Positions 16,201 to 25,244 are shown, numbered from the stretch's first letter. The stretch is 64,000 bases of DNA from Sulfuricaulis limicola (GCF_002355735.1 NZ_AP014879.1:124001-188000), one strand, 5' to 3'. Notes: generated by a model not told the origin, from the letters alone. Translations and numbers: made by a program.

Positions 16201-17250
16201 ATGGTTAGAAAAATGACATCGCCGGCGCGACGTGCCTCATGCGCTGGCAACAGGCGTGGTCCTGGCGCTGCGTTTTTTCTGTTGCTGCTGATGGCGACGA
16301 CGGCGAGCCATGCCGGGAAGACGCATCAGGAAGCGCGGCCGTTGATGGGCACCGTGGTCAGCATCACGGTGGAAAACGGCCCGGCCGACGTGCGGGAAAA
16401 AGTGGACGCCGCCTATCGCGAGATGACGCGCCTGTCGGACATGATGAATCACTATGATCCCGGCAGCGTGGTGAGCGAGATCAATCGCCAGGCCGGCAAG
16501 CGGCCGGTGAAGGTGCCGCCGGAATTAATGGAGGTGCTGGTCATGGCGCGGCGCGTATCCGCTCGCACCGACGGCGCCTTCGACATCACGGTCGGCGCAT
16601 TCAAGGGGTGGCGTTTCAACCCGGAGAATCCCGCCATGCCATCGGCGCAGGAGCTCGCTGCCGCCTTGCCGCTGGTGGATTACCGCAACGTGCTGCTCGA
16701 TGAAAATAACCGGACCGTCCTGCTCAGGCGGCCCGGCATGCGCATCGATCTGGGCGGCATTGCCAAGCTTTATATCCTGAATGCCGGCATGCAGGCGTTG
16801 CGGCGGCACGGCATCGAACAGGCCATGTTGAACGGCGGCGGCGATGTTGCGGTGACGGGAACGCGCGACGGCCGGCCATGGCGCATCGGCATTCGCCATC
16901 CACGACGCGCCGGTGAACTCCTGGCCGCCGTGGAACTGACGCGCGGCTGGGTGGTGACCTCCGGTGATTACGAGCGCTATTTCATTCGCGACGGCCGGCG
17001 TTATCACCACATCCTCGACCCGCGCACCGGCTATCCCGTCGCGGGGCCGCAGCAGGTCACGCTGGTGGGGGAAGACCTGTCGAACCTCAACGGGTTTTCC
17101 AGTGCCATCATGGTGCTCGGGGAGGAAAAGGGCCGCGCGCTGTTGGGTCGTCTTGGCGGGGTGCAAGGCCTGATCGTGGGCGCGGACGGCGGGGTCTGGC
17201 GCACGCCCGGGTCAGAATCCCGGTTCCAGCTCCTGGAATCCTCGCCTTAG
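16201..17250 (+). CDS. apbE: ApbE-family FAD:protein FMN transferase
   Basis: About 349 residues from ATG 16201 (ATG 16213 is an alternative). A hydrophobic export segment (AAFFLLLLMATTASHA) precedes the ApbE domain: LMGTVVSITV, GAFDITVG, GGIAKLYILNAG, NGGGDVAVTG, and ILDPRTGYPV. ApbE flavinylates Thr in periplasmic/membrane proteins such as NqrC and flavin-dependent reductases. The usual GGIAKGYAVD motif reads GGIAKLYILN here. No flavinylation target is obvious in the window. It precedes the cupredoxin-Ftr1 pair by 95 nt. Confidence 0.9.
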   Translation: MVRKMTSPARRASCAGNRRGPGAAFFLLLLMATTASHAGKTHQEARPLMGTVVSITVENGPADVREKVDAAYREMTRLSDMMNHYDPGSVVSEINRQAGKRPVKVPPELMEVLVMARRVSARTDGAFDITVGAFKGWRFNPENPAMPSAQELAAALPLVDYRNVLLDENNRTVLLRRPGMRIDLGGIAKLYILNAGMQALRRHGIEQAMLNGGGDVAVTGTRDGRPWRIGIRHPRRAGELLAAVELTRGWVVTSGDYERYFIRDGRRYHHILDPRTGYPVAGPQQVTLVGEDLSNLNGFSSAIMVLGEEKGRALLGRLGGVQGLIVGADGGVWRTPGSESRFQLLESSP

Positions 17251-17280
17251 CCATCTTCCGGCTTGCCTGTCCGCGGGGGC

Positions 17281-17321
17281 TTGACACCGAGGAGTAAATG
17301 TAAATAATAACGATTCTCATT
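17281..17321 (+). promoter_or_regulatory. Promoter with Fur-box-like sequence upstream of cupredoxin-ftr1
   Basis: A perfect TTGACA (17281-17286) is followed 18 bp later by TAATAA (17305-17310). AATAATAACGATTCTCATT (17303-17321) overlaps this -10 and resembles the three-hexamer Fur box. Suggests iron repression of the downstream iron permease genes. Confidence 0.6.
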
Positions 17322-17345
17322 TATAAAATTGGTTAAAAGGCTCCC

Positions 17346-17774
17346 ATGACAGAAAAACAGTCACATGCCGGCGGGAACGCCCGGCCGCGCGCTTTTATCT
17401 CCGGACCGTCCGTGGCTTCGTTATTCCGTGCTGCGCGCCAGGCATCCCAGTCTGTGGGGCTTATTGCGGGGCTGTCGCTGGGACTCAGCTTTCCGTTGCA
17501 TGCCGACAATCTGCCAGGCTTCAGCCTGACTGCCAAAGACGGTCGTTTTTTGCCGGAACAGATAGATATTCCCGCAGGTCAGAAAGTCAGGCTGGTGGTA
17601 AAGAATGAAGGACCCGGACCGGAAGAGTTTGAAAGTTCCGCGCTCAATCGGGAAAAGGTGATCTTGCCCGGCAAGAGCGCCGAGATTTTCATTGGGCCAC
17701 TGAAACCGGGGACCTACGATTTTTACGGGGAGTTCCATCCCCAGACCGCGCGCGGCCGCATCGTCGCCAGATAG
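17346..17774 (+). CDS. Periplasmic cupredoxin-domain protein of an Ftr-type iron importer
   Basis: 142 residues. An N-terminal hydrophobic segment (VGLIAGLSLGLSFPLHA) precedes a cupredoxin-like domain: FSLTAKDGRFLPEQIDIPAGQKVRL spans the first strands (positions ~57-82), then FESSALNREKVILPGKSAE and YDFYGEFHPQTARG. Such proteins accompany Ftr1 permeases in EfeUO/FtrABC-type systems, where they are proposed to handle Fe or Cu during ferrous iron oxidation and import. The long polar N-terminus before the signal suggests the true start may be further in. Directly precedes ftr1 (26 nt). Confidence 0.8.
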   Translation: MTEKQSHAGGNARPRAFISGPSVASLFRAARQASQSVGLIAGLSLGLSFPLHADNLPGFSLTAKDGRFLPEQIDIPAGQKVRLVVKNEGPGPEEFESSALNREKVILPGKSAEIFIGPLKPGTYDFYGEFHPQTARGRIVAR

Positions 17775-17800
17775 AAACCAATCCCGGGCAGACCGTCATC

Positions 17801-18634
17801 ATGCTAGCCACAGCCATCATCGTGTTTCGCGAAGTGCTCGAAGCCGCGCTCATTATCGGTATCGTGCTGGCCGCCACCCAGGGCCTGCTCAAGCGCGGGA
17901 CCTGGGTGGGCATCGGTATCGCCGCGGGAATCGCCGGGGCGGGATTGGTGGCACTGTTTGCGGATGTCATATCGTCCGCCTTTGCCGGCATCGGCCAGGA
18001 AGTTTTCAATGCCGGCATATTGCTCTTCGCGGTGATCATGCTTGGATGGCATAACGTCTGGATGAAACGCCATGGACGGGAGATGGCCCGTCACATGCGC
18101 GACGTGGGTCAGGCCATTCGGTCAGGCAGTCGTTCCATGACCATGCTGGCTATCGTGATCGGTCTTGCAGTCTTGCGCGAGGGTTCGGAAGTGGTGCTGT
18201 TCGTGTATGGCATCACCGTGGCACAGCAGGATTCGGCGCGCATGATGCTGGCCGGTGGTTTGCTGGGTTTGATGTCAGGCGCCGTGGCGGGCCTGCTGAT
18301 GTATCGTGGCCTGTTGCGCCTGTCGAGCAAGTATCTGTTCACGGTCACCGCGTGGCTGATCACGCTGCTGGCCGCTGGCATGGCGGCGCAGGCGGCGGGC
18401 TTCCTGGCACAGGCGGACCTGTTGCCGTCGCTGGTGCAATCCATGTGGGACACTTCGGGCATCCTGGCGCAAACCAGCGTCCCCGGCCGTGTGCTGCAAA
18501 CACTGATCGGCTATGTCGATCATCCCAGCGGCATCCAGGTCCTGTTTTACGTCGTCACGCTGAGCGGCATCGTTGTATTGACGCGTCTTTACGGCGGATC
18601 GCCTGCACCGAAAACCAATGCTGTGAATACCTAG
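17801..18634 (+). CDS. Ftr1-family high-affinity iron permease
   Basis: 277 residues, about seven membrane segments. Both iron-transfer REXXE motifs are present: REVLE near residues 8-14 and REGSE near 126-130. Ftr1/EfeU proteins import iron across the inner membrane after oxidation by a partner. The partner here is probably the upstream cupredoxin; no P19, multicopper oxidase or ferredoxin-type FtrD gene is adjacent. The Fur-like promoter at 17281 suggests iron repression. Confidence 0.9.
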   Translation: MLATAIIVFREVLEAALIIGIVLAATQGLLKRGTWVGIGIAAGIAGAGLVALFADVISSAFAGIGQEVFNAGILLFAVIMLGWHNVWMKRHGREMARHMRDVGQAIRSGSRSMTMLAIVIGLAVLREGSEVVLFVYGITVAQQDSARMMLAGGLLGLMSGAVAGLLMYRGLLRLSSKYLFTVTAWLITLLAAGMAAQAAGFLAQADLLPSLVQSMWDTSGILAQTSVPGRVLQTLIGYVDHPSGIQVLFYVVTLSGIVVLTRLYGGSPAPKTNAVNT

Positions 18635-18676
18635 AAGCCTGCGACGGGAACACCGTTCGTGGCGGGGATTTACCGC

Positions 18677-18705
18677 TTGCAAATGTAAATAATTCTCATT
18701 ATCGA
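18677..18705 (+). promoter_or_regulatory. Fur-box-like promoter upstream of outer membrane barrel gene
   Basis: TTGCAA (18677-18682), then TAAATAATTCTCATTATCG (18686-18704) resembling a Fur box and overlapping TATCGA (18700-18705). Shares the AATNATTCTCATT core with the site at 17303. Confidence 0.55.
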
Positions 18706-18721
18706 TAAATAAGGGCACATC

Positions 18722-19513
18722 GTGGAATTCAAAATGACAAAAATTTTTTCTCCAGAAACAAACCGGGTATGGCTGGGCGTGGCACTTCTGTGGTTTGGCC
18801 CCGCGGCACATGCGCTCAATTATCATGAACTGGAAGTCTACCCCTACCGGACTGCGTCCCGGGGTGAAACCGAGCTGGAAATGTTCACCACTTATACACG
18901 GCGCGGAACACAGGATGAGACGCCTCCGGAAAACAATCAGGGCCTGGTGCGCCAGTCGTTCGAAATCGCGCACGGTGTGACCGACAAGACCGAGATCGCC
19001 GGTTATGTCGACTATTCCCGCGCCCGCGGCAGCAACGAGTGGGAATTTGAAGCCAGTCGCGCACGCGTGCGCACGCGTTTCGCCGAAAAGGGCCAATGGC
19101 CGGTGGATCTCGGGCTCTATGCCGAGGCGGAGTTTCCCCACCAGGACGACAATGATGTTGAATTCGAGCTGCGCGGGATTATCGAAAAAGACATCGATCA
19201 ATGGACGTTCGATATCAATCCGATTCTGGAAAAAGTCCTGAAGGGCGCCGAAAAAGAGGAAGGTTGGGAACTGCAGTATGCTGCCGCGGCGATCTATCGT
19301 CTGAACGAACGCTGGCACCCGCGTCTGGATTTTTTCGGCGATTTTGGCCCCGCGCGCCATTTCGAGGACAGGAATGATCAGAAACATCTGATCTCGCCGG
19401 CGGTGGATGTCATGTTCGGGCATGGCCTGTCCGCGAGTCTTGGCGTGGCATTCGGACAGACCCGGGCAAGCGAACAGCAATTGGTGCGCGCGCGGGTTGA
19501 ATGGGAATTTTGA
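18722..19513 (+). CDS. Predicted outer membrane beta-barrel protein, iron-island associated
   Basis: 263 residues from GTG 18722 (ribosome binding site AAGGGC; ATG 18734 is an alternative). A signal peptide (VWLGVALLWFGPAAHA) is followed by alternating hydrophobic/polar strands with many Tyr, Phe and acidic residues, and the chain ends in a typical barrel C-terminus, VRARVEWEF. Not a TonB-dependent receptor: too short and no plug domain. Placed between ftr1 and the ferric-binding protein under its own Fur-like site, it may be a porin or surface component for iron. No precise family recognised. Confidence 0.65.
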   Translation: MEFKMTKIFSPETNRVWLGVALLWFGPAAHALNYHELEVYPYRTASRGETELEMFTTYTRRGTQDETPPENNQGLVRQSFEIAHGVTDKTEIAGYVDYSRARGSNEWEFEASRARVRTRFAEKGQWPVDLGLYAEAEFPHQDDNDVEFELRGIIEKDIDQWTFDINPILEKVLKGAEKEEGWELQYAAAAIYRLNERWHPRLDFFGDFGPARHFEDRNDQKHLISPAVDVMFGHGLSASLGVAFGQTRASEQQLVRARVEWEF

Positions 19514-19548
19514 TTTGATAATTCAATTTCTGGAATTCAGGAGGGAAG

Positions 19549-20559
19549 ATGCGTAATTTCAAAAAATTCTGTGCGGCAGTCGCGGTGCTGGGATTGTCGG
19601 TCAGCGTCGTGCCGGCGTCCGCGGCCGACGAGATCGTGGTGTATTCCGCGCGCAACGAGCAGCTGATCAAACCGCTGTTCGACGCCTACACCGCCGAGAC
19701 CGGCACGCCGATCAAGTTCATCACCGACAAGGAGGGTCCGCTGCTGGAGCGTCTCAAGGCCGAGGGCAAGAACACGCCGGCGGACCTGCTGCTCACGGTG
19801 GACGCCGGCAACCTGTGGCTGGCGGCGAAAGAGGGCGTGCTGGCCGAGGTAAAATCGAAGACACTCCGGACCAATATCCCGGCGCATCTGCGTGATCCGG
19901 ACAACCGCTGGTTCGGGTTGTCGGTGCGCGCACGCACCATCGTCTACAGCACCGAACGCGTGAAACCGAAGGAGCTTTCGACCTACGAGGCGCTGGGCGA
20001 TGCCAGATGGAAAGACCGGCTGTGCCTGCGTACCTCGAAGAAGGTCTACAACCAGTCGCTGGTGGCGATGATGATCGCGCGCCACGGCGAGGCCAAAACG
20101 GAAAAAATCGTGAAGTCCTGGGTCGCCAACCTCAGGACCGATCCGTTTCCGGACGACACCAAACTGATGGAAGCGATCCAGGCCGGGCAGTGCGACGTCG
20201 GCATCGTTAATACCTACTATTTTGGCAGGCTCAAACAGAAACAGCCCGAGGCGGCAATCGCGCTGTTCTGGCCCAACCAGAAGGATCGCGGCGTGCACGT
20301 CAATGTCTCGGGCGCGGGTGTCACGGCGCACGCCAGGCACCGCGCGGAGGCGGTGAAATTCCTCGAATGGCTGTCCTCGGAAAAGGCGCAGAACCTGTTC
20401 GCGGACGAGAACATGGAGTATCCGGCCAACCCGAGAGTGAAACCGCACGCCAGTGTCGCGGCCTGGGGCAGGTTCAGGCAGGACACCATCAACGTCTCCA
20501 AAGCCGGCAGCCTGCAGGCCAAGGCCGTGATGCTGATGGATCGGGCGGGTTACAAGTAA
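19549..20559 (+). CDS. fbpA: Ferric iron ABC transporter periplasmic binding protein (FbpA/FutA type)
   Basis: 336 residues. Signal peptide ([13 protein letters not shown]) then a class-II binding-protein fold: [35 protein letters not shown], and the paired tyrosines in NTYYFGRL near residue 221 that coordinate Fe3+ in this family. Good ribosome binding site (AGGAGGG). Followed 54 nt later by the cognate permease. No ATPase gene is adjacent, so energy must come from an ATPase encoded elsewhere or shared. Confidence 0.92.
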   Translation: MRNFKKFCAAVAVLGLSVSVVPASAADEIVVYSARNEQLIKPLFDAYTAETGTPIKFITDKEGPLLERLKAEGKNTPADLLLTVDAGNLWLAAKEGVLAEVKSKTLRTNIPAHLRDPDNRWFGLSVRARTIVYSTERVKPKELSTYEALGDARWKDRLCLRTSKKVYNQSLVAMMIARHGEAKTEKIVKSWVANLRTDPFPDDTKLMEAIQAGQCDVGIVNTYYFGRLKQKQPEAAIALFWPNQKDRGVHVNVSGAGVTAHARHRAEAVKFLEWLSSEKAQNLFADENMEYPANPRVKPHASVAAWGRFRQDTINVSKAGSLQAKAVMLMDRAGYK

Positions 20560-20613
20560 GCGCCGGTTGCCGGAGTTCAGGCTAACATCAGGAGAGATGC
20601 CTGATCCCGAGCC

Positions 20614-22293
20614 ATGAGCACGACCACCGAAGAAATGCGTCAGTCCGGCCCGCCGGTGGAAACCGGTATCTCCGACTGGCTCAACGTCAACGTGCGCCTG
20701 TGGCGCCTGGCCAGTTTCGTCGGCGCCGCCATCGTGGCGGCGCCGATCCTGGTGGTGGCGCTCGCCTGGCTCACGCCGGCAGGCGAGGTGTGGCGGCACC
20801 TGGTCCAGACCGTGCTCGGCGAACTGCTGCTGAACACCGTAGTGCTGATGCTCGGGGTCGGTGGTGGCGTGTTCCTGCTCGGAGCCGGGCTGGCGTGGCT
20901 GGTGACGATGTACGATTTCCCGGGACGGCGCCTGTTCGACTGGGCGCTGATGCTGCCGCTGGCGATCCCGGCCTACGTGCTGGCGTTCGTGGCCGTGGCG
21001 CTGCTCGATTTCAGCGGTCCGGTGCAGGGTGCCCTGCGCGCGCTGTTCGGCGGAGCCGCCTGGTTCCCGCCGATCCGTTCTGCCGGCGGCGTGGTCGCCG
21101 TCATGGTGCTGGCGTTCTATCCCTACGTGTACATGCTGGCGCGCGCCGCGTTCCTGGCGCAGGGACGGCGCATGCTCGAGACCGGGCGCGTGCTCGGCCT
21201 CTCGCCGCGCGCGGCGTTCCTGCGCGTGGCCCTGCCCATGGCGCGCCCGGCGCTGGCCGCCGGCGTGGCGCTGGCGCTGATGGAGGCGCTCGCCGATTTC
21301 GGCGCGGTGGCGATTTTCAATTACGACACCTTCACCACGGCGATCTACAAATCCTGGCTCGGGCTGTTCTCGCTGCCGGCGGCGGCGCAGCTGGCTTCGT
21401 TGCTGCTGCTGTTCGTGGCCGTGGCGCTCATCGGCGAACGCCAGCTGCGCGGGCGCGCGCGTTACCACGTGAGCTTGCGGCACGGGCGCGAGCAGCATTA
21501 CCGCCTGGCCGGCACGCGCGCCTGGGGTGCCACGGCGGCCTGCGCCCTGGTGTTGCTGCTGGCATTCGCTATTCCGGTGAGCCAGTTGTTTTACTGGGCG
21601 TGGGACAGCGCGCGCATCGATCTCGATGCGCGTTACCTGAGGTTTTTTCTCAACACCGTCGCGCTCGGCGCCGCCGCCGCGATCGTGACCACGATCGGTG
21701 CGCTGCTGCTGGCCTATACCTATCGCCTCAAGCCCGATCGTTGGGTCGCGGGCGCGGTGCGTTTCGCCACGCTGGGCTATGCCCTGCCCGGTTCGGTGCT
21801 GGCGGTCGGGATCATGGTTTCCTTCGTCTGGCTCGATCGGCAGTTCGCCCAGTGGCTCCAGTCGTTGTTCGGTATCGTTGCCGGGCCACTGCTTACTGGC
21901 AGCCTCATCGCGCTGCTGCTTGCTTACGGCGTGCGCTTCATGGCGGTGGCCCACGGGCCGATCGACAGCAGCTTCGAGCGCATCAAACCGTCGCTGTGGC
22001 AGGCGGCGCGCAGTCTCGGCGCCGGCAACCGCGAGATCCTGTGGCGCGTCTCGATCCCGCTGCTGCGCACCGGGCTGCTGTCGGCGGCGCTGCTGGTGTT
22101 CATCGAGGTGATGAAGGAATTACCGGCGACCCTGTTGTTGCGTCCCTTCGGCTGGGACACGCTGGCCACGCGCATCTTCGAGATGACCTCCGAGGGCCAG
22201 TGGGAGCGCGCCGCGCTGCCGGCGCTGACGCTGGTACTGGCAGGCCTGATCCCGGTGGTGATGCTGGTGCGGCGCTCCTCTTCCCAAGCCTGA
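20614..22293 (+). CDS. fbpB: Ferric iron ABC transporter permease (FbpB/SfuB type, fused two-domain)
   Basis: 559 residues with roughly twelve membrane segments forming two BPD_transp_1 halves. Each half has an EAA-like loop for the ATPase: GRVLGLSPRAAFLRVALP near residues 195-210 and ARSLGAGNREILWRVSIP near 467-485. Such fused permeases partner FbpA-type proteins. The gene ends the iron island; a hypothetical secreted protein rather than fbpC follows. Confidence 0.93.
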   Translation: MSTTTEEMRQSGPPVETGISDWLNVNVRLWRLASFVGAAIVAAPILVVALAWLTPAGEVWRHLVQTVLGELLLNTVVLMLGVGGGVFLLGAGLAWLVTMYDFPGRRLFDWALMLPLAIPAYVLAFVAVALLDFSGPVQGALRALFGGAAWFPPIRSAGGVVAVMVLAFYPYVYMLARAAFLAQGRRMLETGRVLGLSPRAAFLRVALPMARPALAAGVALALMEALADFGAVAIFNYDTFTTAIYKSWLGLFSLPAAAQLASLLLLFVAVALIGERQLRGRARYHVSLRHGREQHYRLAGTRAWGATAACALVLLLAFAIPVSQLFYWAWDSARIDLDARYLRFFLNTVALGAAAAIVTTIGALLLAYTYRLKPDRWVAGAVRFATLGYALPGSVLAVGIMVSFVWLDRQFAQWLQSLFGIVAGPLLTGSLIALLLAYGVRFMAVAHGPIDSSFERIKPSLWQAARSLGAGNREILWRVSIPLLRTGLLSAALLVFIEVMKELPATLLLRPFGWDTLATRIFEMTSEGQWERAALPALTLVLAGLIPVVMLVRRSSSQA

Positions 22294-22402
22294 CGGTCGC
22301 TATTCCATCACGGATTTTCCGCCTCCGGGCCGGCCGTGTATTATCTCCGCGCCGGGCGGCCCGATCGCGGCCTGTCTCCGGTTCGGGAGAATAGCCAAAA
22401 AA

Positions 22403-23305
22403 GTGAAATACGTACTGACTGCAACGGCGTGCGCCGCCGCGGTGTTGGCTGTCTTCAGCCCGGTGGCGGGAGCGGAGACGGGTGCGTCCGTGTCCGGTGC
22501 GGTTCCCTGCGCCGATCCGGCGGCGGATATCGAGCTGGCGCTGATATCGAAATCCGGGCCCGGCACCGGCCGTGTGCGCATTACCGGCGTGATGAAGAAT
22601 CTGGGCACGGTGGCGTGGACCGCCACCGGCCCGTCGCATCACCTGCAAGCCGTGTTGGCGCGTCAGGATGCCGGGACGCAACCGGACGGGGAACCGGTGC
22701 AGCCCGCGATTGCCATCCGGGAGCTGGCGCCCGGCCGGCAATACCGGATCGATTACCAGACGGACTGGGACGCTGGCCGCAAAGCGCCGCCGCCGCGTTT
22801 CATCTTGCGCTTTTTTGACGCGGGCCGGATTGGCACGCGGCCCGACAATTATCATCCGGATTGCCGCGCCGACAACAACCGCAAGGAAATCACCGCGGCC
22901 GATATCGACAAGCTGTTTCAGCCGGCTGCGCCGCCACCGCCTCTCAAGGTCGAAAGCTATCGCCTGCTGGGAGGCATCGGCGTCAACACGGTGGAAACGC
23001 AGCTGGTCTATCGTCGCGGCATGACCCACACCGGCAAGCTCGCGGCCACGGTGGCGGCGCCCTATGCCGGCGCGTCCGATGACGCGCCGCTCAGCGGGAA
23101 CAGCGGCACGGTGAAAATCCGCGTGCACATTCCGTGCGACGCCAGGGAAACGCCGGGCACGATTCCTCCTCCCGTGACCATCACCTACCGGTTATGGGGC
23201 ACGCTTGGCCTTCCCGGCGGTTCAGGCTGGGTGCCTGGCTTCAGTCTTGACCAGTCGATTCCCTACCGCGAGCTTTGTGGTCCCGGTCCCGCGGATAAAC
23301 CATAG
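22403..23305 (+). CDS. Secreted protein of unknown function
   Basis: 300 residues from GTG 22403. Signal peptide (AAAVLAVFSPVAGA). The mature part looks like two beta-rich modules: ~30-160 (GRVRITGVMKNLGTVAWTA, a CARDB/adhesion-like strand pattern with RYRIDYQTDWDAG) and ~185-290. Cysteines occur early (VPCADPA), at DCRADNN, IPCDARE and near the end (ELCGPG), giving potential disulfides. No family recognised. It stands alone between fbpB and the glycine riboswitch. Confidence 0.65.
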   Translation: MKYVLTATACAAAVLAVFSPVAGAETGASVSGAVPCADPAADIELALISKSGPGTGRVRITGVMKNLGTVAWTATGPSHHLQAVLARQDAGTQPDGEPVQPAIAIRELAPGRQYRIDYQTDWDAGRKAPPPRFILRFFDAGRIGTRPDNYHPDCRADNNRKEITAADIDKLFQPAAPPPPLKVESYRLLGGIGVNTVETQLVYRRGMTHTGKLAATVAAPYAGASDDAPLSGNSGTVKIRVHIPCDARETPGTIPPPVTITYRLWGTLGLPGGSGWVPGFSLDQSIPYRELCGPGPADKP

Positions 23306-23402
23306 CCGTGGCCAGGGGCGCCATCCCGGACGCCGGCAACGGCGGATAATCCCGGCTTGGCGCTGTAAAGGCGCTGCGCTATAGTGCCGGGCCTCGACCC
23401 AG

Positions 23403-23570
23403 ACCCGCGGGAGAGACCCCGGAACCGGTATTGATCCGGGGCGCCGAAGGCGCAATCGCCAGGAATCGCTCAGGCAAAAGGACCGCGGAGACGATCGGTC
23501 GACTCTGGAGAGAGATGGCGCACCGCCATCCACCGAAGGGGCTCAAGCTCTCAGGTTACCGGACAGAGGG
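23403..23570 (+). promoter_or_regulatory. Tandem glycine riboswitch
   Basis: Two aptamers in series: the first (about 23403-23488) has GCGGGAGAGAC, GCCGAAGGCGCAA and GCTCAGGCAAAAGGACCGCG; the second (about 23503-23567) has CTCTGGAGAGA, CACCGAAGGGG and CTCTCAGGTTACCGGACAGAG. These are the conserved elements of gcvT-type glycine riboswitches. It precedes gcvT and is followed directly by a terminator hairpin, consistent with glycine turning expression on. Confidence 0.95.
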
Positions 23571-23605
23571 GCGGTGACTTTATTCAAGTCATCGCCCTTT
23601 TTTTT
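23570..23605 (+). terminator. Intrinsic terminator acting as riboswitch expression platform
   Basis: GGCGGTGACTT (23570-23580), loop TATTC, AAGTCATCGCC (23586-23596), then eight T (23598-23605). It abuts the second aptamer's closing stem, so aptamer folding can compete with it. Confidence 0.9.
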
Positions 23606-23637
23606 GAATCTGGAACCGCTGCGGTTATAAAAATCAT

Positions 23638-24732
23638 ATGGGATTCAAGACACCTTTATACGACGCGCACGTGAAGATGGGCGCCAAGATCGTGGACTTC
23701 GGCGGCTGGGACATGCCGCTGCACTACGGCTCCCAGATCGAGGAGCACCACAAGGTGCGCCGGGACTGCGGCATGTTCGACGTCTCGCACATGAACGTGG
23801 TGGACGTGAAGGGCGGAGGCGTGCGCGACTTCTTTCGCCTGCTGCTGGCCAACAATGTCGACAAGCTCAAGACCAAAGGCAAGGCGCTGTACAGCTGCAT
23901 GCTCACCGCCAAGGGCGGCGTGATCGACGATCTCATCGTTTATTACATGGACGACCAGTGGTTCCGTGTCGTCATGAACGCCGCCACGCGCGACAAGGAC
24001 ATGGCCTGGGTCAATGCCGCCGCCAAGGAATTTGGCGGCCTGACGCTCACGCAACGTGGTGATGTGGCGATGATCGCGGTGCAGGGGCCGAATGCGAAAG
24101 AGAAGGTTTATCAGGCTTTGGGCGAGGCGCTGCGCGCGCCGGCCGGCGCGCTCAAGCCGTTTCACGCCGTGACCGTGGGCGAGCTGTTCATCGCCACCAC
24201 CGGCTACACCGGCGAGGACGGTTTCGAGATCATTCTGCCGGCCAAGGCCGCGCCCTTCACCTGGCAGATGCTGAACGAAGCCGGCGTGCCGCCGATCGGT
24301 TTGGGCGCGCGCGATACCCTGCGGCTCGAGGCCGGCATGAATCTGTACGGCTCGGACATGGACGAAACCACCACGCCGCTGGAGTCGGGCCTGGCCTGGA
24401 CCGTGGCGCTGGAGCCGGCCGACCGCAAATTCATCGGTCGCGAGGTGCTGGACCGGCAGAAAGCCCAGGGCGTGCCACGCCAGCTGGTGGGCCTAGTACT
24501 GGAAGGCAAGGGCGTGTTGCGCAATCACCAGAAGGTGACGTGCGACGGCGCCGGCGAGGGCGAAATCACCAGTGGGAGTTTTTCGCCGACGCTGGAGCAG
24601 TCCATCGCCTTCGCGCGCGTCCCGGCTTCCGTCAAGATCGGTGACCGCTGCACCGTGGACCTGCGCGGCAAGCCCGCCACGGCGCGCGTCGTCAAATATC
24701 CGTTTGTTCGCAATGGCAAAAGCTGCATCTGA
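23638..24732 (+). CDS. gcvT: Glycine cleavage system T protein (aminomethyltransferase)
   Basis: 364 residues. GcvT transfers the methylene group from the H-protein aminomethyl-lipoyl arm to tetrahydrofolate and releases ammonia. Landmarks: [24 protein letters not shown] region at the N-terminus, GMFDVSHM, and a C-terminal aminomethyltransferase barrel ([19 protein letters not shown] region). First gene behind the glycine riboswitch; gcvH, gcvPA, tpx and gcvPB follow. TATAAA lies 6 nt before the ATG and no Shine-Dalgarno site is clear. Confidence 0.97.
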   Translation: MGFKTPLYDAHVKMGAKIVDFGGWDMPLHYGSQIEEHHKVRRDCGMFDVSHMNVVDVKGGGVRDFFRLLLANNVDKLKTKGKALYSCMLTAKGGVIDDLIVYYMDDQWFRVVMNAATRDKDMAWVNAAAKEFGGLTLTQRGDVAMIAVQGPNAKEKVYQALGEALRAPAGALKPFHAVTVGELFIATTGYTGEDGFEIILPAKAAPFTWQMLNEAGVPPIGLGARDTLRLEAGMNLYGSDMDETTTPLESGLAWTVALEPADRKFIGREVLDRQKAQGVPRQLVGLVLEGKGVLRNHQKVTCDGAGEGEITSGSFSPTLEQSIAFARVPASVKIGDRCTVDLRGKPATARVVKYPFVRNGKSCI

Positions 24733-24747
24733 AAGTGAGATAAAACC

Positions 24748-25143
24748 ATGAGCAATATTCCGAAAGACCTGAAGTACACGAAATCGCACGAATGGGTTAA
24801 ACCGAACGCCGACGGCAGCGTCACCGTCGGCATCACGCACCATGCCCAGGACCTCATGGGCGACATGGTGTTCGTGGACCTGCCGACGGCCGGGACCAAG
24901 GTTACGGGCGGCAAGGAATGCGGCGTGGTCGAATCGGTGAAGGCGGCCTCGGATGTTTATGCTCCGGTCAGCGGCGAGATCGTCGAGGCCAATGCCGCGC
25001 TGTCCGACTCGCCCGAGACCGTCAACAAGGACCCTTATGGTTCCGGCTGGATGTTCCGTTTGAAGCCCGCGAACAAGGCCGAAGTCGACGCGCTGCTCGA
25101 TGCCAAGGCCTACGAAGCGCTGGTCGCTTCGGAAAAGCACTGA
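24748..25143 (+). CDS. gcvH: Glycine cleavage system H protein
   Basis: 131 residues. The lipoyl-carrier protein of glycine cleavage. The lipoylation site is the lysine of VESVKAASD near residue 66, and the N-terminal KYTKSHEWV and the GDMVFVDLP segments are typical. 15 nt after gcvT, same operon. Confidence 0.97.
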   Translation: MSNIPKDLKYTKSHEWVKPNADGSVTVGITHHAQDLMGDMVFVDLPTAGTKVTGGKECGVVESVKAASDVYAPVSGEIVEANAALSDSPETVNKDPYGSGWMFRLKPANKAEVDALLDAKAYEALVASEKH

Positions 25144-25144
25144 A

Positions 25145-25231
25145 TTGAATCGACAGGATTTACAGGATTAACAAGATTATTTTTTAAATCCTGTGAATCC
25201 TGAAAAATCCTGTTAATCCTGTGAATTGATT
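25145..25231. repeat. Palindrome of ACAGGATT words between gcvH and gcvPA
   Basis: ACAGGATT occurs in tandem (25153 onward: ACAGGATT-T-ACAGGATT-A-ACAAGATT) and is answered by four inverted AATCCTGT/ATCCTGA copies up to 25226, with AATTGA/TGAATTGATT flanks. The same ACAGGATT word closes the ends of the element at 56641-56911. Confidence 0.85.
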
Positions 25232-25244
25232 TGTAGGTAACGTC

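Noticed and set aside
19537-21954. 805-residue open frame antisense to fbpA-fbpB
   Set aside because: Low-complexity His/Arg/Gln shadow; both sense genes have clear family motifs.
25145-25231. CRISPR-like array
   Set aside because: Words of ~8 bp in tandem and inverted order, no spacers of uniform length and no cas genes.
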